Under the pieces are notes generated by a model. That model worked only from the letters and a program-made list of their open reading frames with translations, had not been told where the DNA came from and did no database searches. The position numbers and the translations under genes were made by a program. From a virus: 64,000 nt of DNA. Shown one piece after another: positions 18,021-25,438 of this stretch. Each line of letters starts with the position of its first letter. The first letter of the stretch is position 1. The stretch is from positions 21,743-85,742 of the IMG/VR virus record IMGVR_UViG_3300025151_000023. The stretch is one strand, 5' to 3'.

Positions 18021-18705
18021 TTAGTGTGGCTTCGTATTCATCTTTTGCGTCACGCCATTCTTGTGCGTAAGGAACATCTTGCATGTGTGCAAACCAAGGT
18101 CCACCTTCTGTATAATGTAACATTTTAGGTGAACCATCTTCTGGTGCTGTATACCAATCAGTAAGCCAGTTCCATTCATGCGATATTTCGCCTATTTCAT
18201 GATCAGCTAACCACATAAATCTATGGTGCCATAAACCTGTATTTGTGTTAACTGCATTTAGATCAATTAATTTATTAGATGGATGTTCACAATTCCATAA
18301 CACACAAGATGACCAGTTTTTTCTTGGATATTGCAGTTGTGCTTGACCATCCATTTTAGTTCCTTCCTTAGGAGTATAATCATGTTTAGCTACCATAACT
18401 GCATAATTGTCATTTGCCTGATTAAACAAATCCTTTAGATCTGCACGACACAAAAAGTCGCAATCGATGAACAACGCCCAACCTTTGTAACCAGTTAGTA
18501 TAGGCACCATAAATCTACTGAATGTAAATTCTGTTGATGCTTTTTTGTCCACATCTCTAGTGTACATTCCTAGTTCCTTGAGAGTGTTTAATTTAAGTGG
18601 ATATACTTGAACGTCTGGATTGTGTTTCTTTATGGTGTACTTGGCCACTTGATAGGCAATGTCTTCTCTTGAATCCCATCCTACAAATACTTTCATTTCT
18701 GTCAT
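18013..18705 (-). CDS. GT8-like glycosyltransferase
   Basis: Start at ATG 18705, which overlaps the upstream TGA as ATGA (an ORF start at 18738 is longer but less likely). N-terminal MKVFVGWDSREDIAYQVA is typical of this group; the DxD motif is FIDCDFLC (D81, D83), and NTNTGLWHHRFMWL and DWYTAPEDG follow. C-terminal acceptor side includes HYTEGGPWF. 230 aa. Confidence 0.7.
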   Translation of the reverse strand: MTEMKVFVGWDSREDIAYQVAKYTIKKHNPDVQVYPLKLNTLKELGMYTRDVDKKASTEFTFSRFMVPILTGYKGWALFIDCDFLCRADLKDLFNQANDNYAVMVAKHDYTPKEGTKMDGQAQLQYPRKNWSSCVLWNCEHPSNKLIDLNAVNTNTGLWHHRFMWLADHEIGEISHEWNWLTDWYTAPEDGSPKMLHYTEGGPWFAHMQDVPYAQEWRDAKDEYEATLNV

Positions 18706-19280
18706 AGCTTGTTTATATAGTGATAAATTTGTTGCCAATTGTCTACTTTGGTGATTCTGCTGTCGTCTTTGTACGCATTGTATGGATGTTTAATTAAAAT
18801 AGTATCTAATCCCATATCTGCTCCCAGTACTGCATTGCGCCATTTGTCTTCAATCCACAAGTATCCTGAGTCTTTGTAAGGTTTCAAGCTGTCGTCTTTA
18901 GAGTAACCTGTGCCTATACATATTACCTCGGAAAAAGCATCACCAAATAGTGTTTGTAAATTTTCTTCTCTCAGTTTGTGTGCATATGTATCTTCATGCA
19001 TTGATGTTATTGCTATAAATTTCCAACCTTCTTGACTAAGTTGTGGAATCACTGTTTGTGCATCACGGAACGGTTCTAAATGTTTTATCCATGCAGACAT
19101 ATTAAAATGCCAAATCAAGTCATCGATATCTTTGCCCATTTCAACCCATCGCTGTCGTGCATGACTTTGTGTTGAGTCCTTAATCTCCATGTTAAAATAT
19201 TTTTTAGCAAATTTTGTAAATCCGCGATCCCAATCAACACAAACTCCATCAATGTCAGTGAGTATTATTTTTTCTTTCAT
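18702..19280 (-). CDS. HAD-superfamily phosphatase
   Basis: Motif I is LTDIDGVCVDW (D9 nucleophile, D11), motif II TSMHE and an acidic motif IEDKW late in the protein. 192 aa with a helical cap between residues 15 and 70, as in 5'(3')-deoxynucleotidase-like HADs. Could dephosphorylate a nucleotide or sugar phosphate. Overlaps the upstream small membrane gene by 26 nt. Confidence 0.65.
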   Translation of the reverse strand: MKEKIILTDIDGVCVDWDRGFTKFAKKYFNMEIKDSTQSHARQRWVEMGKDIDDLIWHFNMSAWIKHLEPFRDAQTVIPQLSQEGWKFIAITSMHEDTYAHKLREENLQTLFGDAFSEVICIGTGYSKDDSLKPYKDSGYLWIEDKWRNAVLGADMGLDTILIKHPYNAYKDDSRITKVDNWQQIYHYINKL

Positions 19281-19371
19281 CTTTTCCTTTCACATAATAT
19301 CCAATCATAACACCAGATATAAAAACTGTAATAATGGCCAACAAGTGCCACAGTAATCCAAAACTTATCAT
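19255..19371 (-). CDS. Small single-pass membrane protein, 38 aa
   Basis: ATG 19371 preceded by AGGAAGAGG. The product MISFGLLWHLLAIITVFISG has one hydrophobic helix (about residues 4-26) and a charged tail (GKDERKNN). It overlaps the HAD gene start by 26 nt. Too short for routine ORF calling. Function unknown. Confidence 0.5.
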   Translation of the reverse strand: MISFGLLWHLLAIITVFISGVMIGYYVKGKDERKNNTH

Positions 19372-19394
19372 ATTCCTCTTCCTTTGTGGGGGCG

Positions 19395-19414
19395 GGGGCC
19401 TGGTAAGAGGCCCC
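19395..19414. other. GC-rich hairpin between tRNA-Leu and membrane gene
   Basis: GGGGCC/GGCCCC stem with an 8-nt loop, striking in such AT-rich DNA. No T-run follows on either strand, so it is not a standard terminator; it may separate the tRNA transcript from the downstream mRNA or protect an end. Confidence 0.4.
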
Positions 19415-19437
19415 GTACTTACCTAACTCACCCCTAA

Positions 19438-19527
19438 TGGTACGGTCTACAGGACTTGAACCTGTATGCTTTGTGGCTATACCCGCTCTAGACGGCTATA
19501 CGTGTCTACCAATTCCACCAAGACCGC
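19438..19527 (-). tRNA. tRNA-Leu-like gene (probable UAG anticodon), irregular
   Basis: Acceptor GCGGTCT/AGACCGT, a Leu-type D arm GTGGAATTGGTAGACAC, T arm ACAGG TTCAAGT CCTGT and an encoded CCA are all intact. The anticodon arm is unusual: loop TCTAGAG puts C at position 33 and TAG at 34-36, with a G.G mismatch in a stem that could extend to eight pairs. An 8-nt direct repeat, GTATAGCC, flanks the loop. Either a modified tRNA-Leu or a decaying one. Confidence 0.6.
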
Positions 19528-19551
19528 ATATTCATTATATATGGAAAACTT

Positions 19552-19875
19552 TTACTTGTCATTAAAATATTTTTCCAATTTTCCAGATTCGTCTCTATGT
19601 TTATTATCAGGATCAAGCGAATCTTTTTGTTCTGTAATTACTGGCCATTTCTCTGACCAAATTCTATTGAATTCTATCCATTTAGCACCTTCTTCATCAA
19701 CATCGGATCTAATTGCATCTTCTGGGCATTCAGGTTCACATACTCCGCAGTCAATACATTCATCAGGATTGATTACTAACATATTTTCACCTTCGTAAAA
19801 GCAGTCGACAGGACACACATTTACACAATCGGTATGTTTACACATAATACATTTGTCGTTTACAGTATATGTCAT
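19552..19875 (-). CDS. fdxA: 7Fe-8S ferredoxin FdxA
   Basis: 107 aa. Cysteines at 9, 12, 17, 21, 25, 40, 43, 46 and 50 match the Azotobacter FdI/alphaproteobacterial FdxA pattern, with one [3Fe-4S] and one [4Fe-4S] cluster. The core ([25 protein letters not shown]) is near-identical to bacterial FdxA from memory. A soluble low-potential electron carrier. It sits between tRNA-Thr and tRNA-Leu, same strand, and probably shares their promoter at 20052-20079. Likely acquired from a host. Confidence 0.88.
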   Translation of the reverse strand: MTYTVNDKCIMCKHTDCVNVCPVDCFYEGENMLVINPDECIDCGVCEPECPEDAIRSDVDEEGAKWIEFNRIWSEKWPVITEQKDSLDPDNKHRDESGKLEKYFNDK

Positions 19876-19888
19876 TTTATAATATATA

Positions 19889-19964
<76 letters not shown>

Positions 19965-19965
19965 T

Positions 19966-20041
19966 TGGTGGAGGATACAAGAGTCGAACTTGCGACCTCC
20001 TGAATGCAAATCAGGCGCTCTCCCAACTGAGCTAATCCCCC
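19966..20041 (-). tRNA. tRNA-Ala (UGC)
   Basis: 73-nt cloverleaf plus encoded CCA: acceptor GGGGGAT/ATCCTCC (one G.U), D arm GCTC..GAGC, anticodon stem CCTGA/TCAGG with loop TTTGCAT (UGC), T arm GCAAG/CTTGT. One base separates it from tRNA-Thr, so they are co-transcribed. Confidence 0.9.
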
Positions 20042-20051
20042 GAGTGTTTTA

Positions 20052-20079
20052 ATTATACATTCAGTAAAATATATGTCAA
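20052..20079 (-). promoter_or_regulatory. sigma70-type promoter for the tRNA/fdxA block
   Basis: Minus strand TTGACA (20079-20074), 16 nt, TATAAT (20057-20052), ending 10 nt before tRNA-Ala. Near consensus. Confidence 0.8.
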
Positions 20080-20112
20080 ATGTAAGAAATTCACTAAAAT
20101 CCATGGGTACAA

Positions 20113-20128
20113 ACACCAGCCCTGGTGT
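20113..20128. other. Perfect 7-bp inverted repeat (operator-like)
   Basis: ACACCAG-CC-CTGGTGT lies between the divergent tRNA promoter and the 20226 gene. It could bind a dimeric regulator. No T-run follows. Confidence 0.35.
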
Positions 20129-20210
20129 AAAAGATTGCAAATTTGACGCCATTATGCAAGTCTTTTTTTGTGCAAAAAATCTATTCTGTGTTTGGGATGC
20201 ACGAATCTGC

Positions 20211-20218
20211 CATAAATA
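20211..20218 (+). promoter_or_regulatory. Late-type octamer CATAAATA
   Basis: Ends 8 nt before ATG 20226, the spacing seen at other late genes of this window. Confidence 0.5.
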
Positions 20219-20225
20219 TGCTGTA

Positions 20226-21092
20226 ATGGATAACATAGCCGATTTAGCTCACGCAATGCAACAAGTGACACAGTGGGCACCAGACAGTGAAGGCCCAACT
20301 GAAGATCATTTAGACCAAATTATTAGAGCGTCACTATCAGTTCAAAAAACTTGTGTGTCAAGCAAAGGGTTTAATATTTGGTTGCCACACAGACAGGGAC
20401 TTCATAAAGAATGGATCAAAGAAGTAGTAGAGCCACATTTAACTTGTTTGTTAGATCTTGGATTCGAAGGATGCCACAAATCTCTAGTGTATTTGTTCAC
20501 TCCAGACGTAATCGATCCAGAAGTGGTTTGGGATGATAACGAAAAAGCAGACGTTCAATCTAGATTACCATGGTGGAAAAATATGCCAAACAGGTATAAC
20601 ACGCCAGGCCACACTGCTTTAGGCAAAAATATACCAAATTGGACTAAAAACTATTTTGTTAATAGTGGATTTATGTTATTAGCCGCAGGACTAGAAGCAA
20701 GAAGATTGGGTTATCATGTGCAATATGTTACACTGGAACAGATTTCTCAATTTATGTATAATCATCCCAAATTTGGGAAAAATGTACAAGCAGAACCTTA
20801 CATTATGACAACTGCTCTTAACATAGGTACTAAGCCTTTGCATGCTAAAATGTCAACAAAACGTAACAGAGCGTATAATATGGTAACTAAAGAAAGAAGG
20901 TCACACATTTACAAACCGGACGCTGTAACTGACGATGTGCCAATGCACTATGAGTGGACCGATACTTTACACAATATTCTTGATACTAGAATTTACCTAG
21001 GCGGTAAAGTTGATACACGTTTTAGGCCAAAAGGCTGGACCAAAAGAGATCAAGATATTCACAATAAACGACTCAAACATAAAGTCACGTAA
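20226..21092 (+). CDS. Hypothetical protein, 288 aa
   Basis: Not recognised. Begins MDNIADLAHAMQQV. An in-frame ATG at 20073 would lie inside the divergent tRNA promoter, whereas 20226 has a late-type octamer at the usual distance. Features include LPHRQGLHKEW, a Trp-rich middle (LPWWKNMPNRYN) and a basic C terminus (KRDQDIHNKRLKHK). No membrane segment. May be a late, virion-related or DNA-binding protein. Confidence 0.55.
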   Translation: MDNIADLAHAMQQVTQWAPDSEGPTEDHLDQIIRASLSVQKTCVSSKGFNIWLPHRQGLHKEWIKEVVEPHLTCLLDLGFEGCHKSLVYLFTPDVIDPEVVWDDNEKADVQSRLPWWKNMPNRYNTPGHTALGKNIPNWTKNYFVNSGFMLLAAGLEARRLGYHVQYVTLEQISQFMYNHPKFGKNVQAEPYIMTTALNIGTKPLHAKMSTKRNRAYNMVTKERRSHIYKPDAVTDDVPMHYEWTDTLHNILDTRIYLGGKVDTRFRPKGWTKRDQDIHNKRLKHKVT

Positions 21093-21103
21093 GGTTTAAA
21101 AAA

Positions 21104-21268
21104 TTATAGATAATATCTATTTTTAAATTTACTAGAATAATCTAATTCACGTAGTCTTCGATCTAGATCATATAAGTCTTCTGATTGAGCAAGATAATTG
21201 TTAACTTTTTTTGCTCTTAAGTCTTCGGTTGGAAATAAGCCTAGTACCCAAGTAAGTATTTTTTTCAT
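21104..21268 (-). CDS. DUF3563-like small protein, 54 aa
   Basis: MKKILTWVLGLFPTEDLRAKKV then YLAQSEDLYDLDRRLRELD. The last stretch matches the conserved core of DUF3563 (YL..S.D..DLE.R.R.LD), a family of small proteins common in proteobacteria. Short hydrophobic N terminus. Host-derived origin is plausible. Function unknown. Confidence 0.55.
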   Translation of the reverse strand: MKKILTWVLGLFPTEDLRAKKVNNYLAQSEDLYDLDRRLRELDYSSKFKNRYYL

Positions 21269-21350
21269 AGTTTAGCCTTTAGTGTCATGTAAGCATATTC
21301 ACATGCTGTTTTAATTTTTTTGTGGTGTACAATGATATAGTAGGATAGCA

Positions 21351-21542
21351 TTACCAATTGTTTCCTTTTGGTACGTTACCGGTTGTCTTGTAATAATAGT
21401 AAGCATTACGCCAGTTGTTTTTAAATTCAGTTTTAAAATAGTTTACCATCACGTGATCTTCTGTTACTACATTGAATGAGTTATCAGTGTTCATAAAATT
21501 TGAATTTGTGATAGATTTGATTGCATTAATAATCGTTTGCAT
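21351..21542 (-). CDS. Hypothetical protein, 63 aa
   Basis: Asn/Tyr-rich (NNWRNAYYYYKTTGNVP). Not recognised. A 145-nt stretch upstream, between it and uvsY, has no gene and contains the 13-bp palindrome CTATAATTTATAG at 21573-21585, which may be its control region. Confidence 0.4.
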   Translation of the reverse strand: MQTIINAIKSITNSNFMNTDNSFNVVTEDHVMVNYFKTEFKNNWRNAYYYYKTTGNVPKGNNW

Positions 21543-21687
21543 TAGTCGTTTAACCTTTCATAATTTGTTGTTCACTATAATTTATAGCAGAAATCAAAAA
21601 AAACCTACTGTATATTTGCTATAGACGGTATGCAAAAAAGTTATACTGTAAAGTTCTTTGATATGTTGTATTGTTATACTAAAAAAA

Positions 21688-22143
21688 TTATAGATTAGCG
21701 TCTTCCATTCCTGCTACTCTAAGTTTTACTATATTTGTAAGATGCCATTGTTTTTGATCTAGTGCTTTGATTACACCTAACCATTTGTTCCTTAGTAGAG
21801 CCCACTCGTTAACGATTGCTTCATAATTACAAACTTCATCTTCACCTTCTGCATACTTTTCTGCGTCACGTGATGTAAGAGCTCTTTGATAATTTTCTAA
21901 ATATTTTTTGTAGTGTTTAGTGCGTAATCGTCTGTGTTGTATTTCTAAATGTTTTAATATGCCTTCAACTTCTTGTAGTTGTCTAAAACGTTCTTCCACA
22001 ACACCTGGCATTGATGCTGATTGTTTTTCAATGTTGCCTTGTAATTTAACTTCTTTTGATGCGTGTTCTAGTTCAGATTCATAGTGTGTAATTGCATCAG
22101 GAATCTTAGAAACGTCTTGTGAAACTATTGAGAACCAATTCAT
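21688..22143 (-). CDS. uvsY: UvsY recombination mediator
   Basis: 151 aa, close to T4 UvsY (137 aa). Helical, with RFRQLQEVEGILKHLEIQHRR and the C-terminal WLGVIKALDQKQWHLTNIVK matching the T4 region that ends in IKHIQDMRAFE. UvsY loads UvsX on gp32-coated single-stranded DNA. It is the third gene of uvsX-orf84-uvsY, which supports the call more than sequence alone. Confidence 0.75.
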   Translation of the reverse strand: MNWFSIVSQDVSKIPDAITHYESELEHASKEVKLQGNIEKQSASMPGVVEERFRQLQEVEGILKHLEIQHRRLRTKHYKKYLENYQRALTSRDAEKYAEGEDEVCNYEAIVNEWALLRNKWLGVIKALDQKQWHLTNIVKLRVAGMEDANL

Positions 22144-22397
22144 TAGTAATCTTCATAACGTTCTTCACCATAACCATCACCATAATCCTCATATTCATCT
22201 TTGTCGTACTCTTTTAGTTCTTGAATAGCTTCATCTAGTTCCTCGTCATGGCCTAGTAATTCATCTAGATCTTCTTCTATAAGCCCAGTGTTAGCAATTA
22301 TATCAACAAACTTGTTTGCAACTATAGATTTATCTTTGGCAGGGACGTATGACTTAATTAAGTTCCAAACATCAATTAACATTTGCGTCTCCGTCAT
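22143..22397 (-). CDS. Acidic hypothetical protein, 84 aa
   Basis: Sits between uvsX (26-nt overlap) and uvsY (1-nt overlap). N-terminal half helical (MLIDVWNLIKSYVPAKDKS), C-terminal half strongly acidic with Tyr (DEYEDYGDGYGEER). Small genes in this position occur in T4-like cyanophages. Function unknown. Confidence 0.55.
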   Translation of the reverse strand: MTETQMLIDVWNLIKSYVPAKDKSIVANKFVDIIANTGLIEEDLDELLGHDEELDEAIQELKEYDKDEYEDYGDGYGEERYEDY

Positions 22398-23457
22398 TTT
22401 CTTTTGTCTCTTCTAGTCCTTCTGGTTGTGTAACAACTTGGTTACTTACCTCTTGCATTACAATTTTTAAATTTTCTGCTCCCCAGGCTTTTCTGTAATC
22501 AAGCAGTTCTTTACCATCTGCTGTTATATATTTCAAACGATTGCCTTGTTGTGTAATAAGGCCTTTTTTCTCAAATAAATCTAATAAGCCACTGTATGGA
22601 TTCATGCCAGTTTCATAAGGAATTTTTACTTGCACACCTTCAAAAGGCTTTGCAAATCTTGTCTTCATAACCTTACACGCGGCTCTTATACCACGTACTT
22701 CACTTACTTTGTTGCCTGCTTCGTCCTCTTTAAGTTTAAGTTTTTTCATTGCAACAACGATACTGGATGCATATATAAATCCTTGTCCACCTGATATCTT
22801 ATCATCAGGATCAAACATGTCCTGTGATGCATAAGTGTGATTAGTTGCAACCATGCCTACGTTAAATGAACCAAACATGTTTACACAGTTTCTAACAAGA
22901 GCTGTTAGTGCCTTAGGTTTTCTGCCTAAGTCGCCCTTCATATCACCCTTTTCGAATTGATCTACATCAGTAGGAGTCATCATCATGCCTAGCGAATCTA
23001 ATACAAACAATACTTTTGGTCGATCTTGTGGATCTTTGTCGGTATAGTCTGCTTTATATTCTTTCATAAAGTTTGATATTGTTTTAGCAACATCATCGAT
23101 CATGCTCATACCTAGTCGTAAAAGTTTTTCTTCTGATGTATCAACACCAATGGCTTTTAACCATGCTTCATCTAATGCATTTTCAGAGTCAACTAGGATT
23201 ACAAATATGCCTTGTTTTTGTGCTTCTCTTATAATGTTGCCCGAACAAATATAAGACTTGCCAGAACCAGACTCGCCTGCAAAGACTGTTACTTTGCCTA
23301 GCGGAATACCTTTATAAAAATCTCCCGAAATAAGATAGTTTAAGGCGTAGTTGCCAGTTGATATCCAGTCAGTTGGATCATTGAATCCTACTCCTAGCCC
23401 ATCAATAGACTTTGTAATACTTTTTCTAAATTTTGTTACATCAAAAGGTTTAACCAT
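22372..23457 (-). CDS. uvsX: UvsX RecA-like recombinase
   Basis: 361 aa. Walker A GESGSGKS (61-68), Walker B VLFVLDSLGM near 150, and the ISGGQGF loop of UvsX/RecA DNA-binding loop 2 near 222. Forms filaments on single-stranded DNA for strand exchange, with UvsY and gp32. Own promoter (23479-23506) and a TAGGAG Shine-Dalgarno. Confidence 0.93.
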   Translation of the reverse strand: MVKPFDVTKFRKSITKSIDGLGVGFNDPTDWISTGNYALNYLISGDFYKGIPLGKVTVFAGESGSGKSYICSGNIIREAQKQGIFVILVDSENALDEAWLKAIGVDTSEEKLLRLGMSMIDDVAKTISNFMKEYKADYTDKDPQDRPKVLFVLDSLGMMMTPTDVDQFEKGDMKGDLGRKPKALTALVRNCVNMFGSFNVGMVATNHTYASQDMFDPDDKISGGQGFIYASSIVVAMKKLKLKEDEAGNKVSEVRGIRAACKVMKTRFAKPFEGVQVKIPYETGMNPYSGLLDLFEKKGLITQQGNRLKYITADGKELLDYRKAWGAENLKIVMQEVSNQVVTQPEGLEETKENDGDANVN

Positions 23458-23478
23458 GTTTGTGACTCCTATATTTGT

Positions 23479-23506
23479 ATTATATTTTGTTGTGTTAAAA
23501 TGTCAA
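23479..23506 (-). promoter_or_regulatory. sigma70-type promoter of uvsX
   Basis: Minus strand TTGACA (23506-23501), 16 nt, TATAAT (23484-23479), 22 nt before the uvsX ATG. The -35 overlaps the end of the upstream gene. Confidence 0.8.
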
Positions 23507-24312
23507 TCATAAATTTCTATATTTGTAAATTTGCTTTGGTATGACAAATCTGCATCATTAAATGTCTGTGTCCAAGTACCAACTGGTAATACACCTAATC
23601 CAGCTTTTTTGTCATATGGATCAATACCACTAGCTTTACACCAATCAACAAAGCCATCTTTGAACCATGGACCACTTTCTCTCTCAAACCATAAGTCTGG
23701 TCCTATATGATGCCAGTTTTTGGTGTTTTCATAATCAGCTGGCAAATTATCATGATACAATTCTTTGTGTGTTTTGCCTACTTCATTGTACCCTACATAA
23801 ACGTGCCCTGCTGTTCTTTCATATTGCATTGTTTCATATTCGTCAGCTGATAAATCTTCCCGCCAAATATGATCTTTATCCCAACGCAAGTGATACTGAT
23901 TTCTGTACTGGTTTCCAGGCTCTAATTCATGCAACAAAGAATTCAAATTGCGTATAGAATTTTTTATTAATTTTGGTGCCATTCGTATTAGTCGTGTTGG
24001 CTTATTCCATTCACCGTTCAAATGTTCAAATATTTCATGTAATTCGTTATAAAAATTATGGTTGTTCCAATCAATTTTTAAATTGATAACTCTGCGGTTA
24101 AAAAATTTATTGATATTATCGATAGATTCCAGCAACATGTCTTGAGTTTGTTTATCGTTTCTATACTTTCCAAAACTTTCTGTATTGTCGATGTGCATTC
24201 CTTTATCAATGTGTTGTTGCAAAATTTTGGTGTATTTTTTTGCAATATGATTATCAAAGCATTGCACAGTCGACGTGTGTAAATTATCGATGGTAAAAAT
24301 AATTTTTGACAT
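23503..24312 (-). CDS. Hypothetical protein, 269 aa
   Basis: Not recognised. Rich in Trp, Tyr, His and Asn, with HIGPDLWFERESGPWFKDGFVDW and HHIG-type clusters that suggest a globular enzyme-like fold, but no known catalytic pattern is clear. Lies between 32 and uvsX in the replication/recombination block. Confidence 0.55.
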   Translation of the reverse strand: MSKIIFTIDNLHTSTVQCFDNHIAKKYTKILQQHIDKGMHIDNTESFGKYRNDKQTQDMLLESIDNINKFFNRRVINLKIDWNNHNFYNELHEIFEHLNGEWNKPTRLIRMAPKLIKNSIRNLNSLLHELEPGNQYRNQYHLRWDKDHIWREDLSADEYETMQYERTAGHVYVGYNEVGKTHKELYHDNLPADYENTKNWHHIGPDLWFERESGPWFKDGFVDWCKASGIDPYDKKAGLGVLPVGTWTQTFNDADLSYQSKFTNIEIYD

Positions 24313-24370
24313 GTGTAGTAAAGGGGCAGAGCAATACTACTTTGTGATATCTATTGATGCCCCAAACTTA

Positions 24371-25363
24371 TTATTTTTGTCTTGCTCTAATCATTGCAAG
24401 TATGTCTTCTGCTTTACTACCACTAGTCTGCGTTTGTGCCGCAGGTTCTGGGGCTGGTTGAGCCGCAGGTTGTGGTTGAGGCGCAGGCTCTGGTGTAACT
24501 TGTGGAGTTACTGGGGCTGTTGTTGCCTCCATTGCTGGTGCCGGTGCCGGTGTTGCAGTGGTGCCACTTCCGGTTGCAGGAGCCTTAAATCCTCCTGGAC
24601 GGAAATACTGACTGAATTTATCTGCATCATATGGTTCCCCATCAACTGACGCTTTAAACATTTCTTCCATTACTTTAATTTCTACTTCAGTTGGTTTCTT
24701 TGGTAGATAATCACCTAAGTTATGTAAGCCATATGTCTCTATTGCACTTTGTTGTTCTGCACTTAGCGGAGAAGTTTTTCTTGACCATTTAGAAGTTGAA
24801 TAGTCTGCATAACCACCTTTGGTAGTTTTGTTTACTCTAAAATCAACACCTCTAGTATAGTCAGTTGGTAAATCTTCCATTTCTGAATCCATCAATGCAG
24901 ATTTAATAATGTTGAAGATTTGCGGACCAATTATAAAACGTCTGATTGGATTCTCCGGTGTAGCATCTTCCTGCAATGGTGATGCTGTTACAAAGCCTTG
25001 AAATATGTAAGAACGTTTCTTCCAATATTTCCTACCTAAGTCTTCTAATGATTTGTCTTTGAACCATTGTCTTACTTCTGCAAGAATTGGACAAGCTTCG
25101 TTATACATTTCCATACAAGGAATTTGCACCTGTACAGGTCCAGATGAAGCATCACCTTTTACTGAATTGAAAGGCAATTTGATCATTGCTCTTTCAGTCC
25201 AAAAGAAAGTATTGTTTGGATCTTTGTCGGGTAAAAATCTTAAAACTGCTTCTGAGTTTTCTGGAATATTCCAGTGCGGATATATTGCATTGTCGCCACC
25301 TTCACCTGAAGGTTTTGAGTTTTGAGCCTGCAATTTAGCTCTTATATCAGCCAATGTTGCCAT
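24371..25363 (-). CDS. 32: gp32 single-stranded DNA-binding protein
   Basis: 330 aa. N-terminal self-interaction domain (LADIRAKLQAQ), core HWNIPENSEAVLRFLPD, aromatic FFWTERAMIKLPF and CMEMYNEACPI, a reduced zinc-site remnant (T4 has His and three Cys). Residues about 255-310 are a Pro/Ala/Thr linker, and the end is AEDILAMIRARQK instead of T4's acidic tail. Coats ssDNA in replication and recombination. Strong AAAGGAGG Shine-Dalgarno. Confidence 0.9.
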   Translation of the reverse strand: MATLADIRAKLQAQNSKPSGEGGDNAIYPHWNIPENSEAVLRFLPDKDPNNTFFWTERAMIKLPFNSVKGDASSGPVQVQIPCMEMYNEACPILAEVRQWFKDKSLEDLGRKYWKKRSYIFQGFVTASPLQEDATPENPIRRFIIGPQIFNIIKSALMDSEMEDLPTDYTRGVDFRVNKTTKGGYADYSTSKWSRKTSPLSAEQQSAIETYGLHNLGDYLPKKPTEVEIKVMEEMFKASVDGEPYDADKFSQYFRPGGFKAPATGSGTTATPAPAPAMEATTAPVTPQVTPEPAPQPQPAAQPAPEPAAQTQTSGSKAEDILAMIRARQK

Positions 25364-25408
25364 AATGATAGCCTCCTTTATTTGCCTAGTTTTATTACTA
25401 TAATTTGT

Positions 25409-25437
25409 ATAATATAGATATAAGTTTGTAAAGTCAA
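25409..25437 (-). promoter_or_regulatory. sigma70-type promoter of gene 32
   Basis: Minus strand TTGACT (25437-25432), 17 nt, TATTAT (25414-25409), 46 nt before the ATG. Confidence 0.7.
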
Positions 25438-25438
25438 T

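Noticed and set aside
19466-19499. Amber-suppressor reading (CUA) of the odd tRNA
   Set aside because: With CUA at 34-36 the anticodon stem does not pair; UAG fits better.
20073-20225. N-terminal extension of the 20226 gene from ATG 20073
   Set aside because: It would start inside the divergent tRNA promoter; 20226 has the octamer at usual spacing.
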